In this document: positions 52,807 through 62,126 of the stretch, one piece after another
Numbering within the stretch: the stretch's first letter is position 1
Layout: the number at the start of each line of letters is the position of its first letter
Assembly: GCF_005144865.1 (NCBI RefSeq)
Contig: NZ_SWFM01000001.1
Span: 868,001-932,000, forward strand
DNA length: 64,000 nt
DNA from: Guptibacillus hwajinpoensis
Lineage (GTDB): Bacteria > Bacillota > Bacilli > Bacillales > Guptibacillaceae
Direction: 5' to 3'
The notes under the pieces: generated by a model
Seen by the model: the letters and a program-made list of their open reading frames with translations, nothing else
Database searches by the model: none
What the model was told of the DNA's origin: nothing
Position numbers and translations under genes: made by a program

Positions 52807-53721
52807 CTACAAGTACTTCAGAAAATCCGATTCAGAAATAATCTCGACTGAATGTCCTTGAGCAAGTAACGTTTCAGCTCGTTCTAACTGGCTGTTTCTT
52901 TTCCCATTCGTATAATCACGAAATGTAGCATTTCCGACAATTAGATAGTTCGTCGAAGCTTCTACATTGCGCTGCCACTTCCCTCCTAAATCAACAATAC
53001 GTTGAATCGCTTCCTCCCTTTTCATCACATCCAATTTGCCTGTAAACACAATGGAAGTATTATAAAAAAGATGAGTGGTATCATGTTCAGAAGTAGCAGC
53101 TACAAATGATTCTGCCTGCTTCTTAGCTTGGCGTCGTTTGTTTAATTTAGCAGGTTCATAGCTTGTGTCAAACATCATTCCGTTCGTCGTGTTCGTTTTA
53201 TCAACAAGCTCTTTCACATTGTTTGCACGTAATTCTTGTGCAGCCTTTAATAGAATTTGCGCAGACGCTCGTGCATCATCTAATGCATGGTGATGATCTA
53301 GTTCGATTCCTAGATAATCAGACACTACATTTAATTTATAACGAGGCAACGCCCACGTTTTCTTCGAAATGTTCACTGTACAATTGTAGGCAAGCATAGG
53401 ATATGGAAGATTATATTGATCAAGAACTGCTCGCAATACACTCATATCGAACTGAGCATTGTGTGCTACAAGAAACTTCCCTTCGAGTAGCTCACGAATT
53501 TCACTCTCCCAAAGAACATCAAACTCTGGCTCATCGGCAACATCGTCTTTTGTAATACCGTGAATACTTACATTAATACCAGCAAAATAATTTTGCTTCG
53601 GTTTAACTAACCGATAATATTCTTTTTTCAACTTTCCCTTTTCATATTCAACAAGTCCAATTGAACAAACACTACCTCTAGAAGAATTGGCCGTTTCAAA
53701 ATCTAGCGCTACAAAATCCAT
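52807..53721 (-). CDS. DEDDh 3'-5' exonuclease with C-terminal BRCT domain
   Basis: 304 residues. Exonuclease motifs FVALDFETAN, FLVAHNAQFDMSVL and LDHHHALDDARAS (residues 2-165) give the catalytic D-E-D-H-D set as in DNA polymerase III epsilon. After a basic linker, a BRCT domain (FTGKLDVMKREEAIQRIVDLG ... NYLIVG) occupies about residues 225-304. Likely a DNA-repair nuclease. ATG with AAAGGAG upstream. Confidence 0.9.
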   Translation of the reverse strand: MDFVALDFETANSSRGSVCSIGLVEYEKGKLKKEYYRLVKPKQNYFAGINVSIHGITKDDVADEPEFDVLWESEIRELLEGKFLVAHNAQFDMSVLRAVLDQYNLPYPMLAYNCTVNISKKTWALPRYKLNVVSDYLGIELDHHHALDDARASAQILLKAAQELRANNVKELVDKTNTTNGMMFDTSYEPAKLNKRRQAKKQAESFVAATSEHDTTHLFYNTSIVFTGKLDVMKREEAIQRIVDLGGKWQRNVEASTNYLIVGNATFRDYTNGKRNSQLERAETLLAQGHSVEIISESDFLKYL

Positions 53722-53796
53722 CGCTTAACTCCTTTTTACATCTATAAATCTATCTTAAAAGGTTCTGATTTATTCGTCCATCTTTTTGTTTGTCCG

Positions 53797-53828
53797 ACAA
53801 AAGGAGTAGCTGACATCAGCTACTCCTT
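53797..53828 (-). terminator. Intrinsic terminator after the PLD-domain gene
   Basis: Twelve-base-pair stem AAGGAGTAGCTG/CAGCTACTCCTT with T-rich sequence on the minus strand. Confidence 0.85.
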
Positions 53829-53848
53829 AGGTAGAACTATAGTGAGAT

Positions 53849-55810
53849 TTACTGGACTGTGCCTCCAGCTTGCGTATAACGTGCATTAAACTCCTGCACG
53901 AATTGGTTAGTAATGTTTGTATCGTGAATAATAAGCATATTCTCATCATTAATATCATTACCATTTGTACTCCAGTTCGTTGACCCAACAATGACAGTTG
54001 GATCACTGTTCGTATCAGCATCGATAATCATCGTTTTACTATGAAGTTTACGAGATTCTGCATCTTTATAAACAGGTGCTGCATTTGCCCATCGTGTATT
54101 CGGATTGTTCGTGCTTCCTGTTACTGTTTGACCCGTCATCTCAATACTTGCAGACCACCACTGGTTCCAGAAGCTACTGTCAAAGACACCTTTAACATCA
54201 AAACCAGTTAGCGTTCCTTGCTGGTCCGTGTATGATCCTTCCCATTTATTCTTCAACTCATCAACGAGAGCCTGATCACTCCATGCGAAAATAGTGAAAT
54301 ACGTGTTAAGATCAGCTTCCAATTTCACAAGCTCAGCCATATGGTCAACTGCATTGTCGCCAGGTGAGAAATAAACTTCCATTTGCTTTCCACCAATTGT
54401 TAGTTCATGGACAGTGTTGTCCGTTTTACGTGAGCTAAAATCAGCATTCTGGATATTAGGAGTTAACGTATTGCTTCCCCACATTTCATTGAACTCTGTT
54501 TCATAAATGCCAGCAAGCTCAGAAGAATTCACTTCCACAACATGCTGCTGGTTTCCATCCAATACGCCATTCTGCATATTCTCATCTGATCCATAAAGAC
54601 CTGTCACCGTAAAGTTCCAGCTACCAGTAAACACCCACTTATCATCGATAACTGCAAATTTATTATGCATTTGCGTGCCTGGTGAGTAGTATGTTCCATC
54701 GCTTTGCTGTTCTGCATCGACAAATAAATAACCAGTCATCTCTGTATTACCAACCATAATTGTTTTCTGTGGAAAATCGTCAGGTGAAGATGGAAGTCCG
54801 TGATCTGCTCGTTTCGCTTGATCTTCAACTGCAAGCATTGGTGAATCAGAAAGGATTGTAATGTCATCAGCAGTTCCGATCACCATGTCTTTCCCTCTTA
54901 CCATTTCTTCAACGTATAGTCTCATTAACTCAAAACGTTCGATATAATGAGGGTCTGTCGCATCCTTTGCATCCGCAATAACCCGTACATCAACGCCTTC
55001 AGCTGCTTTAGTAATCAAAGCATCTACTACTTTTGGGAGATTAATTTCATATGTAGCAAAATCGATACTTGATGTCGCACCGTTAATGCGATTTAGTAAA
55101 CGATTTTCAAGGTTCACATTATAATTCGCTTCATTTCCTGGAGATGCGTATTGGTCGAGCGCACATTTGTTAAAATACACATTGATTGCATCTGGTGCGT
55201 TTGAAACCTGATTCAAATGTTCAGTTGTATCTGTACATGCGCTTGCAGGAGCTGATCCTTGTGAATTAGTGACTCCAGGGGTACCAATTCCTTCAGTATA
55301 ACTACCTGTTGAAGTACCCCAGTTTGATGCATCGGTGCCACTGCCATTTGAATCAATGCGTTCCATCGTTGCTTTCGTGTCATTATCGCCACTATGCCAA
55401 GCATCAACGTTATCGATCAACGCGCCACCTGAATCTCTTAACTCTAGCACTTCTCCTGTATTTCCCATTGCACCACTATAAATCTCATTAGCAGAAACTT
55501 CTGAAACTGTACTATCATCCGTTCTTTCAAGTAGATAATACCCATTTGCAGGAATGGTCCCGGTTAATGGAATAGATGGAGTACCATCTGTAGAAGCTAA
55601 ATTCCAACCATCTAGAGAAACAGCAGAGCTCGTATTGTTGTAGAGCTCAACCCACTCATCATTGTAGTTCGCCGTTGTCCCCATCCATGCAATTTCATTA
55701 ATGACGACTTCACCAGAACTTGCCGCCTCAGCACTCGGAGCTGGAATTGCAGGTGCAGCAATCGTTAAAGCTAGACTTGCACTTGCAAGTAGTTTCACCA
55801 TTTTCTTCAT
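53849..55810 (-). CDS. Secreted protein with lamin-tail domain and two phospholipase D (HKD) domains
   Basis: 653 residues. Signal peptide cut near ASAEAA-like residue 30. A lamin-tail domain (VVINEIAWMGTTANYNDEWVELYNNT) spans about 33-170. Two PLD half-sites follow: MHNKFAVIDD with GSWNFT and LHSKTMIIDAD with GSTNWS, giving both HxKxxxxD motifs needed for one active site. It is likely an extracellular nuclease or phospholipase; the lamin-tail domain often accompanies secreted nucleases. ATG with GGGGAGGA upstream. Confidence 0.9.
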   Translation of the reverse strand: MKKMVKLLASASLALTIAAPAIPAPSAEAASSGEVVINEIAWMGTTANYNDEWVELYNNTSSAVSLDGWNLASTDGTPSIPLTGTIPANGYYLLERTDDSTVSEVSANEIYSGAMGNTGEVLELRDSGGALIDNVDAWHSGDNDTKATMERIDSNGSGTDASNWGTSTGSYTEGIGTPGVTNSQGSAPASACTDTTEHLNQVSNAPDAINVYFNKCALDQYASPGNEANYNVNLENRLLNRINGATSSIDFATYEINLPKVVDALITKAAEGVDVRVIADAKDATDPHYIERFELMRLYVEEMVRGKDMVIGTADDITILSDSPMLAVEDQAKRADHGLPSSPDDFPQKTIMVGNTEMTGYLFVDAEQQSDGTYYSPGTQMHNKFAVIDDKWVFTGSWNFTVTGLYGSDENMQNGVLDGNQQHVVEVNSSELAGIYETEFNEMWGSNTLTPNIQNADFSSRKTDNTVHELTIGGKQMEVYFSPGDNAVDHMAELVKLEADLNTYFTIFAWSDQALVDELKNKWEGSYTDQQGTLTGFDVKGVFDSSFWNQWWSASIEMTGQTVTGSTNNPNTRWANAAPVYKDAESRKLHSKTMIIDADTNSDPTVIVGSTNWSTNGNDINDENMLIIHDTNITNQFVQEFNARYTQAGGTVQ

Positions 55811-55998
55811 GTTGTGATCCTCCCCAGGAAATAAAATGCGTACGCGTTTTATCTTACATAATTCGACGAAATTTTCATATAGTTTTCGTTAAAATAGTTT
55901 GTAAATTTCAAATTTACAAACAGACCTACTCCTTATTTTTGAATACTTTTCTAACTATTGACAATAATGGATAACAGTTTATGAGACAGGGGTGGACC

Positions 55999-56682
55999 AT
56001 GAATTCATTTGAAATTTTCCTATACTATTTCTATTTTGTTGTAATGATAAGCGCTGCTATATACTTTTTTATTTTGAGTCGAAAACCCAAAGGCGTTCCG
56101 CTATATGAGTACGTTGTTGCGATGATGATCACTGCATGGTCAGGAGTTGCGTACTTATCCATCGCGCTTGGACAGGGGTTCATAGAGCGGCCAGAGAAAA
56201 CAATCTATTTTGCAAGATACCTGGATTGGGTTGTCTCTACACCGCTCCTCGTTCTGTCTCTTGCCTTGACCGCAATGTTCTATGAAACGAAGAAAAACAA
56301 AGTTCTTATAGCATCGATTATGGCAACAGATGTTTTTATGATTCTAACAGGTTTAATCGCTGATTTTTCTCCCGATTCACTTAAATACATCTGGTATTCT
56401 CTTGGTGTGATTGCCCTCTTTATTATTCTTTTGATCACATGGATACCGTTAAAAAGAATCGCAGACCGTCACGAACAGCTGTCCAAGCACTACAAACGAG
56501 TTGCCCTCTATCTCACTATTTTCTGGTTACTCTATCCAACTGCATGGATACTCGGTGCCTCTGGTATTGGAATGACTCAAGGAATCATCGATACATTAGC
56601 TTTTGTTATCTTGCCAATCTTCTCAAAAATTGGCTTCGGTTTACTAGATCTACACGGGTTACGTAAACTTAAAACAAACTAA
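55999..56682 (+). CDS. Microbial (type 1) rhodopsin, xenorhodopsin/Anabaena sensory rhodopsin-like
   Basis: 227 residues, seven membrane helices. Helix C reads ARYLDWVVSTPLLVLSLAL: Asp76 is the Schiff-base counterion, and bacteriorhodopsin's T89/D96 positions are Ser80 and Ser87. Helix F has WLLYPTAW. Helix G has LPIFSKIGFGLLD: Lys210 binds retinal, Pro206 replaces the second Asp of pumps, and Asp217 lies seven residues after the Lys, as in Anabaena sensory rhodopsin and inward-pumping xenorhodopsins. The ATG at 55999 has AGGGGTGG upstream. No retinal-synthesis or transducer gene is nearby. Confidence 0.92.
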   Translation: MNSFEIFLYYFYFVVMISAAIYFFILSRKPKGVPLYEYVVAMMITAWSGVAYLSIALGQGFIERPEKTIYFARYLDWVVSTPLLVLSLALTAMFYETKKNKVLIASIMATDVFMILTGLIADFSPDSLKYIWYSLGVIALFIILLITWIPLKRIADRHEQLSKHYKRVALYLTIFWLLYPTAWILGASGIGMTQGIIDTLAFVILPIFSKIGFGLLDLHGLRKLKTN

Positions 56683-56687
56683 ACGCG

Positions 56688-56724
56688 AAAAGCACCTGAA
56701 CGATTATCGTTCAGGTGCTTTTTA
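56688..56724. terminator. Terminator after the rhodopsin gene
   Basis: Sixteen-base-pair stem (56688-56703 with 56707-56722) and T tract. Confidence 0.9.
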
Positions 56725-56762
56725 GAACTTCGAGTCAAACTCTTTCCAGTCCTACGTTCCGA

Positions 56763-57515
56763 TTATTTTACAGCTTTAATAATCATCGTCGCCGGGAACT
56801 TCCTCGCTTTGTAGAGAGAATAATACCGATCAGAAATGGCGACTTCTCCTTTTTTATCATTCTCGGAAACATCACTTTCGATCACTTCTTGGATAGTAAA
56901 TCCAGCTGTAATAAGTTGATTTATGTATGTACTCATTTTTCGTTTCTGGATAACCATTGCCGCATCCTCACCTTTGAAATTCAGAAACGTATGAGGACCT
57001 TCTTCCTGATAAGAACCTGTAAGAGTAATCTGGCCGTTATTGCTTTTTAAATGAACGTATAGCGGATGATCCCAACTGAAAATGAAACTTCCACCTTTTT
57101 TTAAATACGAATAGATCAACTTGAAAGTTGCTTCTAAATCAGTCGTCCACCCGATTGCAAAAATGGAATATACAACGTCAAAATAATTAGCTGGCAAGCC
57201 AATCTCCTCTTCCATCGGTGCACAATAAAGATGAGTTTTAAGATCAGCTAGCGTTTGTTCAGCAGTTCGTTTCTGATTCAGAGACAGATCAACACCCCAC
57301 AACTCACTCGCTCCAGCGTTCGCCATATACCTTAACGAATGGCCGCTACCATAGCCGATTTCAAGAACCTTCTTATTGGTTACATCTCCAAACAAGTTAA
57401 GCTCGTCCTCTGTCTGTGAAAATGGTCCATAGCTTGGTAATGCATCGACTCCATTGAAATGGTGCGCAACTGTATTCCAGCTTTCTTTGTTTTGCGTAAG
57501 AACTTCTTTTTTCAT
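56763..57515 (-). CDS. Class I SAM-dependent methyltransferase
   Basis: 250 residues. SAM-binding motif I is VLEIGYGSGHSLRYMA, with acidic loop LWGVDLS and motif FDVVYSIFAIGW. Substrate unknown. The ATG at 57515 has GGAGGGAGA upstream; an in-frame TTG at 57533 overlaps this site. Confidence 0.85.
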   Translation of the reverse strand: MKKEVLTQNKESWNTVAHHFNGVDALPSYGPFSQTEDELNLFGDVTNKKVLEIGYGSGHSLRYMANAGASELWGVDLSLNQKRTAEQTLADLKTHLYCAPMEEEIGLPANYFDVVYSIFAIGWTTDLEATFKLIYSYLKKGGSFIFSWDHPLYVHLKSNNGQITLTGSYQEEGPHTFLNFKGEDAAMVIQKRKMSTYINQLITAGFTIQEVIESDVSENDKKGEVAISDRYYSLYKARKFPATMIIKAVK

Positions 57516-57597
57516 TACGATCTCTCCCTCCAAACTTCTAGTTCGAGGTCGAATTAGAAAGCACCTTCATTTTTCTTTAGGCAAATAAATGTTCACT

Positions 57598-57731
57598 TCT
57601 GAAAAATAGTGGTTAATTTCAGCTCCTACCCGCTTTCCGCAGGAGTCGAGCACCTTCCGTTCCAATCAGCTAAGTCCGCTCTTTTATATACAAAACCCAT
57701 TCCAAAAACAACAAACTTTTAGAAATGAGCC
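57598..57731. repeat. Dispersed foldback repeat, core-deleted copy R7
   Basis: Retains GTGGTTAATTTCAGCTCCTA, CCCGCTTTCCGCAGGAGTCG and the end CTTTTAGAAATGAGCC; most of the core is missing. Confidence 0.75.
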
Positions 57732-57770
57732 ATAAAAAAAGAGAACAGGTCATCCTGTTCTCTTCTAACG

Positions 57771-58961
57771 TTATCCTACTTTTGCTACGTCTTCGACGGA
57801 TTTCTTTTTGGACGTTAGACGATCAACTAGTCCTGAAAGTGCACCATCACCTGTTACGTTACATGCTGTTCCGAAGCTGTCTTGTGCAAGGTAAAGTGCA
57901 ATCATAAGAGACACCATCGTTGAATCGAACCCAAGCATGCTTTCAAGCAAACCAATCGCTGCCATTACTGCGCCACCAGGAACACCAGGGGCCGCAATCA
58001 TTGTAATTCCAAGCATCAGGACGAATGGAATAATGGATGCAAAGGTTGGGTCCTGTCCATTTAGCAGCATGACCGCCATTGTACAGGAAACGATTGTTAT
58101 CGTACTTCCTGAGAGATGAATGGTTGCGAGTAAAGGTACGCTGAAATCAGCAATTTTTTCACGAACACCGTTCTTCTTTGTTTGTCTAAGCGTAACAGGA
58201 ATAGTTGAAGCTGATGACTGAGTACCAAGTGCTGTAAAGTAAGCAGGCATCATAACTTTTAGAAGTTTAAACGGATTACGTGATGTTGCTGCCCCCGTCA
58301 CGCTATATTGAATTAAGAGCATTGTCATGTGAAGTAAAATAATCATAACGAATACTTTCGCAAATACACTAAGAATCGTTTGAACTTGTCCCGCGCTTGT
58401 CATGTTCGCAAAAATCCCCAAAATGTGAAGAGGAAGAAGCGGAATAATAACAAAGCTAATCACTTTCTCGATAATGGTTCGAAATTCAACCATAACACCT
58501 TTCAACTGATTCCCTTTCATAGCAGCCATCCCAAGTCCAAGCGTAAATGCTAGCACAAGCGCCGTCATGACCCCCATCATAGGTGGAATATCGACTTCGA
58601 AGAATGGTTTAAGTAACGATTCTTCAGGATTCGCCATTTCAGAGGCAACGCCCCCTGTTTTAAGGAATAATGGATAAAGGTTTCTAGCGGCGAAGAACGC
58701 AAGCAAGCCCGCAAGAAAAGTAGAAAGATAAGCAACAGAAGTCGTAATACCAATTAACTTACCTGCTCCCTTTCCAATCTCACCAATTCCAGGTGCAATG
58801 AAGCCTATAATAATAAGCGGAATCGCGAATCCAAGGAAGTTACCGAAAATTCCGTTGAACGTCGCAAACACTCGGACGATCCAGTCCGGAAAGTATGCTC
58901 CAATCACAATTCCGAGTGTAATGGCAATAAGAATACGTGGTAATAGTCCAATTTTCTTCAT
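57771..58961 (-). CDS. Dicarboxylate/amino acid:cation symporter (DAACS family)
   Basis: 396 residues, about eight helices and two hairpins. The serine-rich hairpin is TQSSASTIPVT; in the transport core HLSGSTITIVSC replaces the usual NMDGTAL, and TAPGVPGG-like MIAAPGVPGGA and CNVTGDGALSGLVDRL match the family. It should import acidic amino acids or dicarboxylates with Na+ or H+. The altered NMDGT motif could change cation coupling. ATG at 58961 with GGAGGACAC upstream. Confidence 0.9.
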   Translation of the reverse strand: MKKIGLLPRILIAITLGIVIGAYFPDWIVRVFATFNGIFGNFLGFAIPLIIIGFIAPGIGEIGKGAGKLIGITTSVAYLSTFLAGLLAFFAARNLYPLFLKTGGVASEMANPEESLLKPFFEVDIPPMMGVMTALVLAFTLGLGMAAMKGNQLKGVMVEFRTIIEKVISFVIIPLLPLHILGIFANMTSAGQVQTILSVFAKVFVMIILLHMTMLLIQYSVTGAATSRNPFKLLKVMMPAYFTALGTQSSASTIPVTLRQTKKNGVREKIADFSVPLLATIHLSGSTITIVSCTMAVMLLNGQDPTFASIIPFVLMLGITMIAAPGVPGGAVMAAIGLLESMLGFDSTMVSLMIALYLAQDSFGTACNVTGDGALSGLVDRLTSKKKSVEDVAKVG

Positions 58962-59111
58962 AGTGTCCTCCATACAAAAACATTTGTCCTTCTCAGATGT
59001 AATATATGTGTACTTTACTAAAAACACAGCATTCTAGCAAGGCATTTGTTTAAAAAGATACAAAAAAGTTTTATTCCAAAACTTTTACCAAAATGAGCCA
59101 ACCAACATAAC

Positions 59112-59152
59112 AAAAGCGCAAGCACACGGTCTCCCGCTAAGCGCTTGCGCCA
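59112..59152 (-). terminator. Terminator-like hairpin after the biotinyl-like gene
   Basis: GCGCAAGC/GCTTGCGC stem over a 17- to 20-base loop, T-rich on the minus strand. Confidence 0.6.
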
Positions 59153-59186
59153 TTCTTTATTTAATCAGACTAAGAGACTTGAAAGA

Positions 59187-59498
59187 TCAGTCACTTCCTG
59201 TTACAAAATCATCTTCTTTCATTGATGCGAGAACAAAGCCACCCGTTACACGGTCATTCTCTTTCACATGAAGTTCAGAAATTTCTCCGCTGACACCTAG
59301 CGTAATTTTCTCTGTATTGCCCTGCCCGTTGCGAATGACAAACATTGGCTCCCATTCGTATACACGAGATGCATGATTTACGAATACCTTTTCGATTACT
59401 CCCTCACATGGACAGACCACTGAACGATTCATGAATTGTTTCCCCTTTCGTGCTTGTAATGGTTCCTCATGGAACAATAGATTTCTATATACACTCAT
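59187..59498 (-). CDS. Biotinyl/lipoyl-like carrier domain protein (103 aa)
   Basis: The second half has a barrel-sandwich pattern (CEGVIEKVFVNHASRVYEWE, GVSGEISELHVKENDRVTGG) ending in LASMKEDD, similar in place to the AMKM hairpin that carries biotin, though only MK is kept. It may be a carrier-like or structural domain without modification. ATG at 59498; the ribosome binding site is weak, and GTG at 59510 is the alternative. Confidence 0.6.
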   Translation of the reverse strand: MSVYRNLLFHEEPLQARKGKQFMNRSVVCPCEGVIEKVFVNHASRVYEWEPMFVIRNGQGNTEKITLGVSGEISELHVKENDRVTGGFVLASMKEDDFVTGSD

Positions 59499-59684
59499 GA
59501 TATGTCTCACTTACATTTCTATGATGCGAAACAATTGAAATCTAAACCTTGCGTCCATTTTACCTGCTTTTTTGGATTTGACAACCCCTATTTTCCGTTC
59601 ATATTCAAAAGAGAAAGACCTTGTCCTAAAAGAAAACGCTTCACCTAATTTGTGAATGAGAAAAGAAGCCTGATCGGTCAGAAT

Positions 59685-60248
59685 TCAGGCATTCTCATCC
59701 ATTTTCTTCTTAGTGTCTTTGTCAATTTCGTCTCGTAATAATTTTAGAATATCATGGTGATCGGCATATTCACTGCCGTAAGTAAGGTTAAATGCGTAAT
59801 CAAACCCAGGTGGATTTGTACCCTGTGTATGTTGAATAATTGTTTCGATTTTATCTAGTGCTTTTACGAATTTAGCTTCATTCGTTATACCGCGATTATA
59901 TTCTTTGCAAAGTGCGAGAATTGAATTGCTTTTAGGACGTGGCAGAGATGATGTGAGCTTTTTCACTGCTTCTTCTTCTTTTCTTATTTTTTCTTGTTGA
60001 TCGACTTTGATTGTCGCTGAAATATCTCCATCGTACGCCTCTCCTAAATCGTGTACAAGACACATATAGATTACCCGAGGCATGTTAAGTTCAGGAAACT
60101 GATCATTAAGGGCAAGTGCAAACATCGCGAGCCTCCAAGAATGCTCTGCTACACTTTCTCGTCTTCCACTTTTCATATAAGCTGTTCGTGTCGTATCTTT
60201 TAATCTTTCGAGTTCTTTGATGAAAGTAATTATTTCCACTACATCCAT
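59685..60248 (-). CDS. HD-domain phosphohydrolase (YfbR/HDDC2-like)
   Basis: 187 residues. HD motifs AEHSWRLAMFALAL and CLVHDLGEAYDGD near residues 35-80, with a later Asp in FVKALDKIET: metal ligands H, HD and D are complete. Relatives are 5'-deoxynucleotidases. Start ATG at 60248 with AGAGGAG eight bases upstream; the GTG at 60257 overlaps this spacer. Confidence 0.88.
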   Translation of the reverse strand: MDVVEIITFIKELERLKDTTRTAYMKSGRRESVAEHSWRLAMFALALNDQFPELNMPRVIYMCLVHDLGEAYDGDISATIKVDQQEKIRKEEEAVKKLTSSLPRPKSNSILALCKEYNRGITNEAKFVKALDKIETIIQHTQGTNPPGFDYAFNLTYGSEYADHHDILKLLRDEIDKDTKKKMDENA

Positions 60249-60419
60249 AATCGACACTCCTCTTCAAAAGGTGTTTATGTTCTATATATGTTAAAGAACA
60301 TAGTTCTGCCCCTTTCTTTGGTGCTTTATATGTAAATGACTAGACTGAAATAAATAAAAAATCGAGTAGTTTCACAGGCACCACCCGATTTAACTCGTTT
60401 TTTGTCGATTGCTTTCTTT

Positions 60420-61505
60420 TTATATTATTTTTCTTATTCTCGCAATTAACAGTAGAAATACAGGAAGTAAAAATCCATACGTTGAAGCGTAGAAAATCCA
60501 GGTTTTGGAGATGAACTCTTGCACATAAACAATATCAGGATAACTAATTTGCGCTAATACAATAGTAATAATCCCTAATGGAAATAGGAGCGGGCGATAA
60601 TCTTCCATTTCAATCACTTGAGATAACCCTAGCGCAGAAACATAGTACAAGAGGACTAATTTAAAATAAATGGATAGCATCCATATAATTGCAACTATTA
60701 CCTCAATCCGCTGAATAAATTGTCCAATGTTAACTTTTTTCGCAAGAACATAGGTGGGATAGGCATTCCTTGCTGTGAAATCTACTCCCAGTACAAGAAG
60801 GCATAAGACTATTACGACAAACAGCATTAGTCCCCCAACTATAGTGCCTTTTAGAAAATCTCTTCTAATGCTTTTGGTAGCATTAACAGATGGATGAATC
60901 ATTAAGAAAATGATTAGCTCTAAGAATGGTAGACCGATAAAAGGTAGCGTAGCTCTTAGAATAGGTTTAAATCCTCCATCGAACACAGGTTGGATATTTT
61001 CGACCTTAATTTCCGGTAGAAGAAGAACCACGAGTATAAATAACAAACCGAAAACCCAAGGAAAGAAAATTTCACAAGCGCGTGCTATGGTTTCAATCCC
61101 TAATCTAGCTCCCATTATAATCACTACTAAAAAAACAGCAAAAATGACTTCTAAAGGAGTTTCAATTAGAATTTGTGTTGTAAAGAAATCACCTATGTTA
61201 CGAAGGACAAGCGCCGCTAGTAGAAAAGTGAAACTGAAAAATGACAGTGAGACAATCTTACCCATCCACTTTCCTAGAATTCTCTCATTTGCTTGAACAA
61301 ATGTAAGATCTGGAAAGTTCTTAATGAACAAGCTATAGAAAACAACAAGGAGAATCCCTATTACCCCGGCTAGGGTAGCCGCCATCCACGCATCTTGCTT
61401 CGCTTCACCGGCAAGTGAAGAAGGGATGATTAATATAGAACTTCCTATGATATAAAGTGAGACCAACCAGGTGAATTGACGCGAACTGAGTATCTCTCGC
61501 TTCAA
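60420..61505 (-). CDS. Spore germination permease, GerAB family
   Basis: 361 residues, ten membrane helices, amino-acid-permease-like germinant receptor B subunit: SSRQFTWLVSLYIIGSSILI at the start and NIGDFFTTQILIETPLEVI are family blocks. It lies in the inner spore membrane and likely binds the germinant. TTG at 61505 has GGGAGGTGG eight bases upstream and is chosen over the ATG at 61547. Here it is downstream of DUF3231 and CBO0543 genes, not behind a GerA gene. Confidence 0.88.
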   Translation of the reverse strand: MKREILSSRQFTWLVSLYIIGSSILIIPSSLAGEAKQDAWMAATLAGVIGILLVVFYSLFIKNFPDLTFVQANERILGKWMGKIVSLSFFSFTFLLAALVLRNIGDFFTTQILIETPLEVIFAVFLVVIIMGARLGIETIARACEIFFPWVFGLLFILVVLLLPEIKVENIQPVFDGGFKPILRATLPFIGLPFLELIIFLMIHPSVNATKSIRRDFLKGTIVGGLMLFVVIVLCLLVLGVDFTARNAYPTYVLAKKVNIGQFIQRIEVIVAIIWMLSIYFKLVLLYYVSALGLSQVIEMEDYRPLLFPLGIITIVLAQISYPDIVYVQEFISKTWIFYASTYGFLLPVFLLLIARIRKII

Positions 61506-61561
61506 GCTTTCCACCTCCCTTTTCGCTCTAATGTTTGGTCCTTCCACTCCATGCTTTAGGC

Positions 61562-62059
61562 TTAAATGTAATCAAAAAGATAGAGAAGCAACACTGTAAA
61601 AAAGACTGACAGAGGAAGAGCGAGGCGTTTATTCACATGATGAAGATGCACCATTGGAAACATCACTGTTAAAAATAATAAAGACCACCCTAAATTCCAT
61701 CCATTATGGTAGGTGATTATATTCATCCATGATGCGACACATTCGACCAGCCAAAAGATAACGATCCATTTACCGTTATAGATAATCATTCTGCCTATGC
61801 CTTTAGAGGGAAAGTTAGATAAATAAACAAAGGCCGATAGTGGGTTAATAATTAAGTTATGAACAAAATGAGTGTTTGTCCTATTAATAAAGGAGTCTTC
61901 TTGAAGTTCCCACAATAGAAAATGTTCATGCGAAATATATTCATATACAAACGTCGCTAGAGCTATATAAAGCATACTAGGATAATATTTTTCCCAATTA
62001 CGCCAATCCCCTTTCCAAATTGAAAGGAAGATGACGAATAATCCAAGGAATAAGTTCAT
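61562..62059 (-). CDS. CBO0543-family membrane protein
   Basis: 165 residues with several hydrophobic segments and the conserved His/Trp/Asn-rich regions EHFLLWELQEDSF, TNTHFVHNLIINPLSA and MFPMVHLHHVNKR, which I associate with the CBO0543 family of spore-forming Firmicutes. Function unknown; gene position suggests a germination or spore role. ATG with AAGAGGAG upstream; same operon as the GerB gene. Confidence 0.75.
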   Translation of the reverse strand: MNLFLGLFVIFLSIWKGDWRNWEKYYPSMLYIALATFVYEYISHEHFLLWELQEDSFINRTNTHFVHNLIINPLSAFVYLSNFPSKGIGRMIIYNGKWIVIFWLVECVASWMNIITYHNGWNLGWSLLFLTVMFPMVHLHHVNKRLALPLSVFFTVLLLYLFDYI

Positions 62060-62126
62060 TTTTTTCTCCTCTTTCTACCCTGTTACCATTAAGAGGGGCA
62101 TGGAGTGTTTAAATCAATGGAAATGT

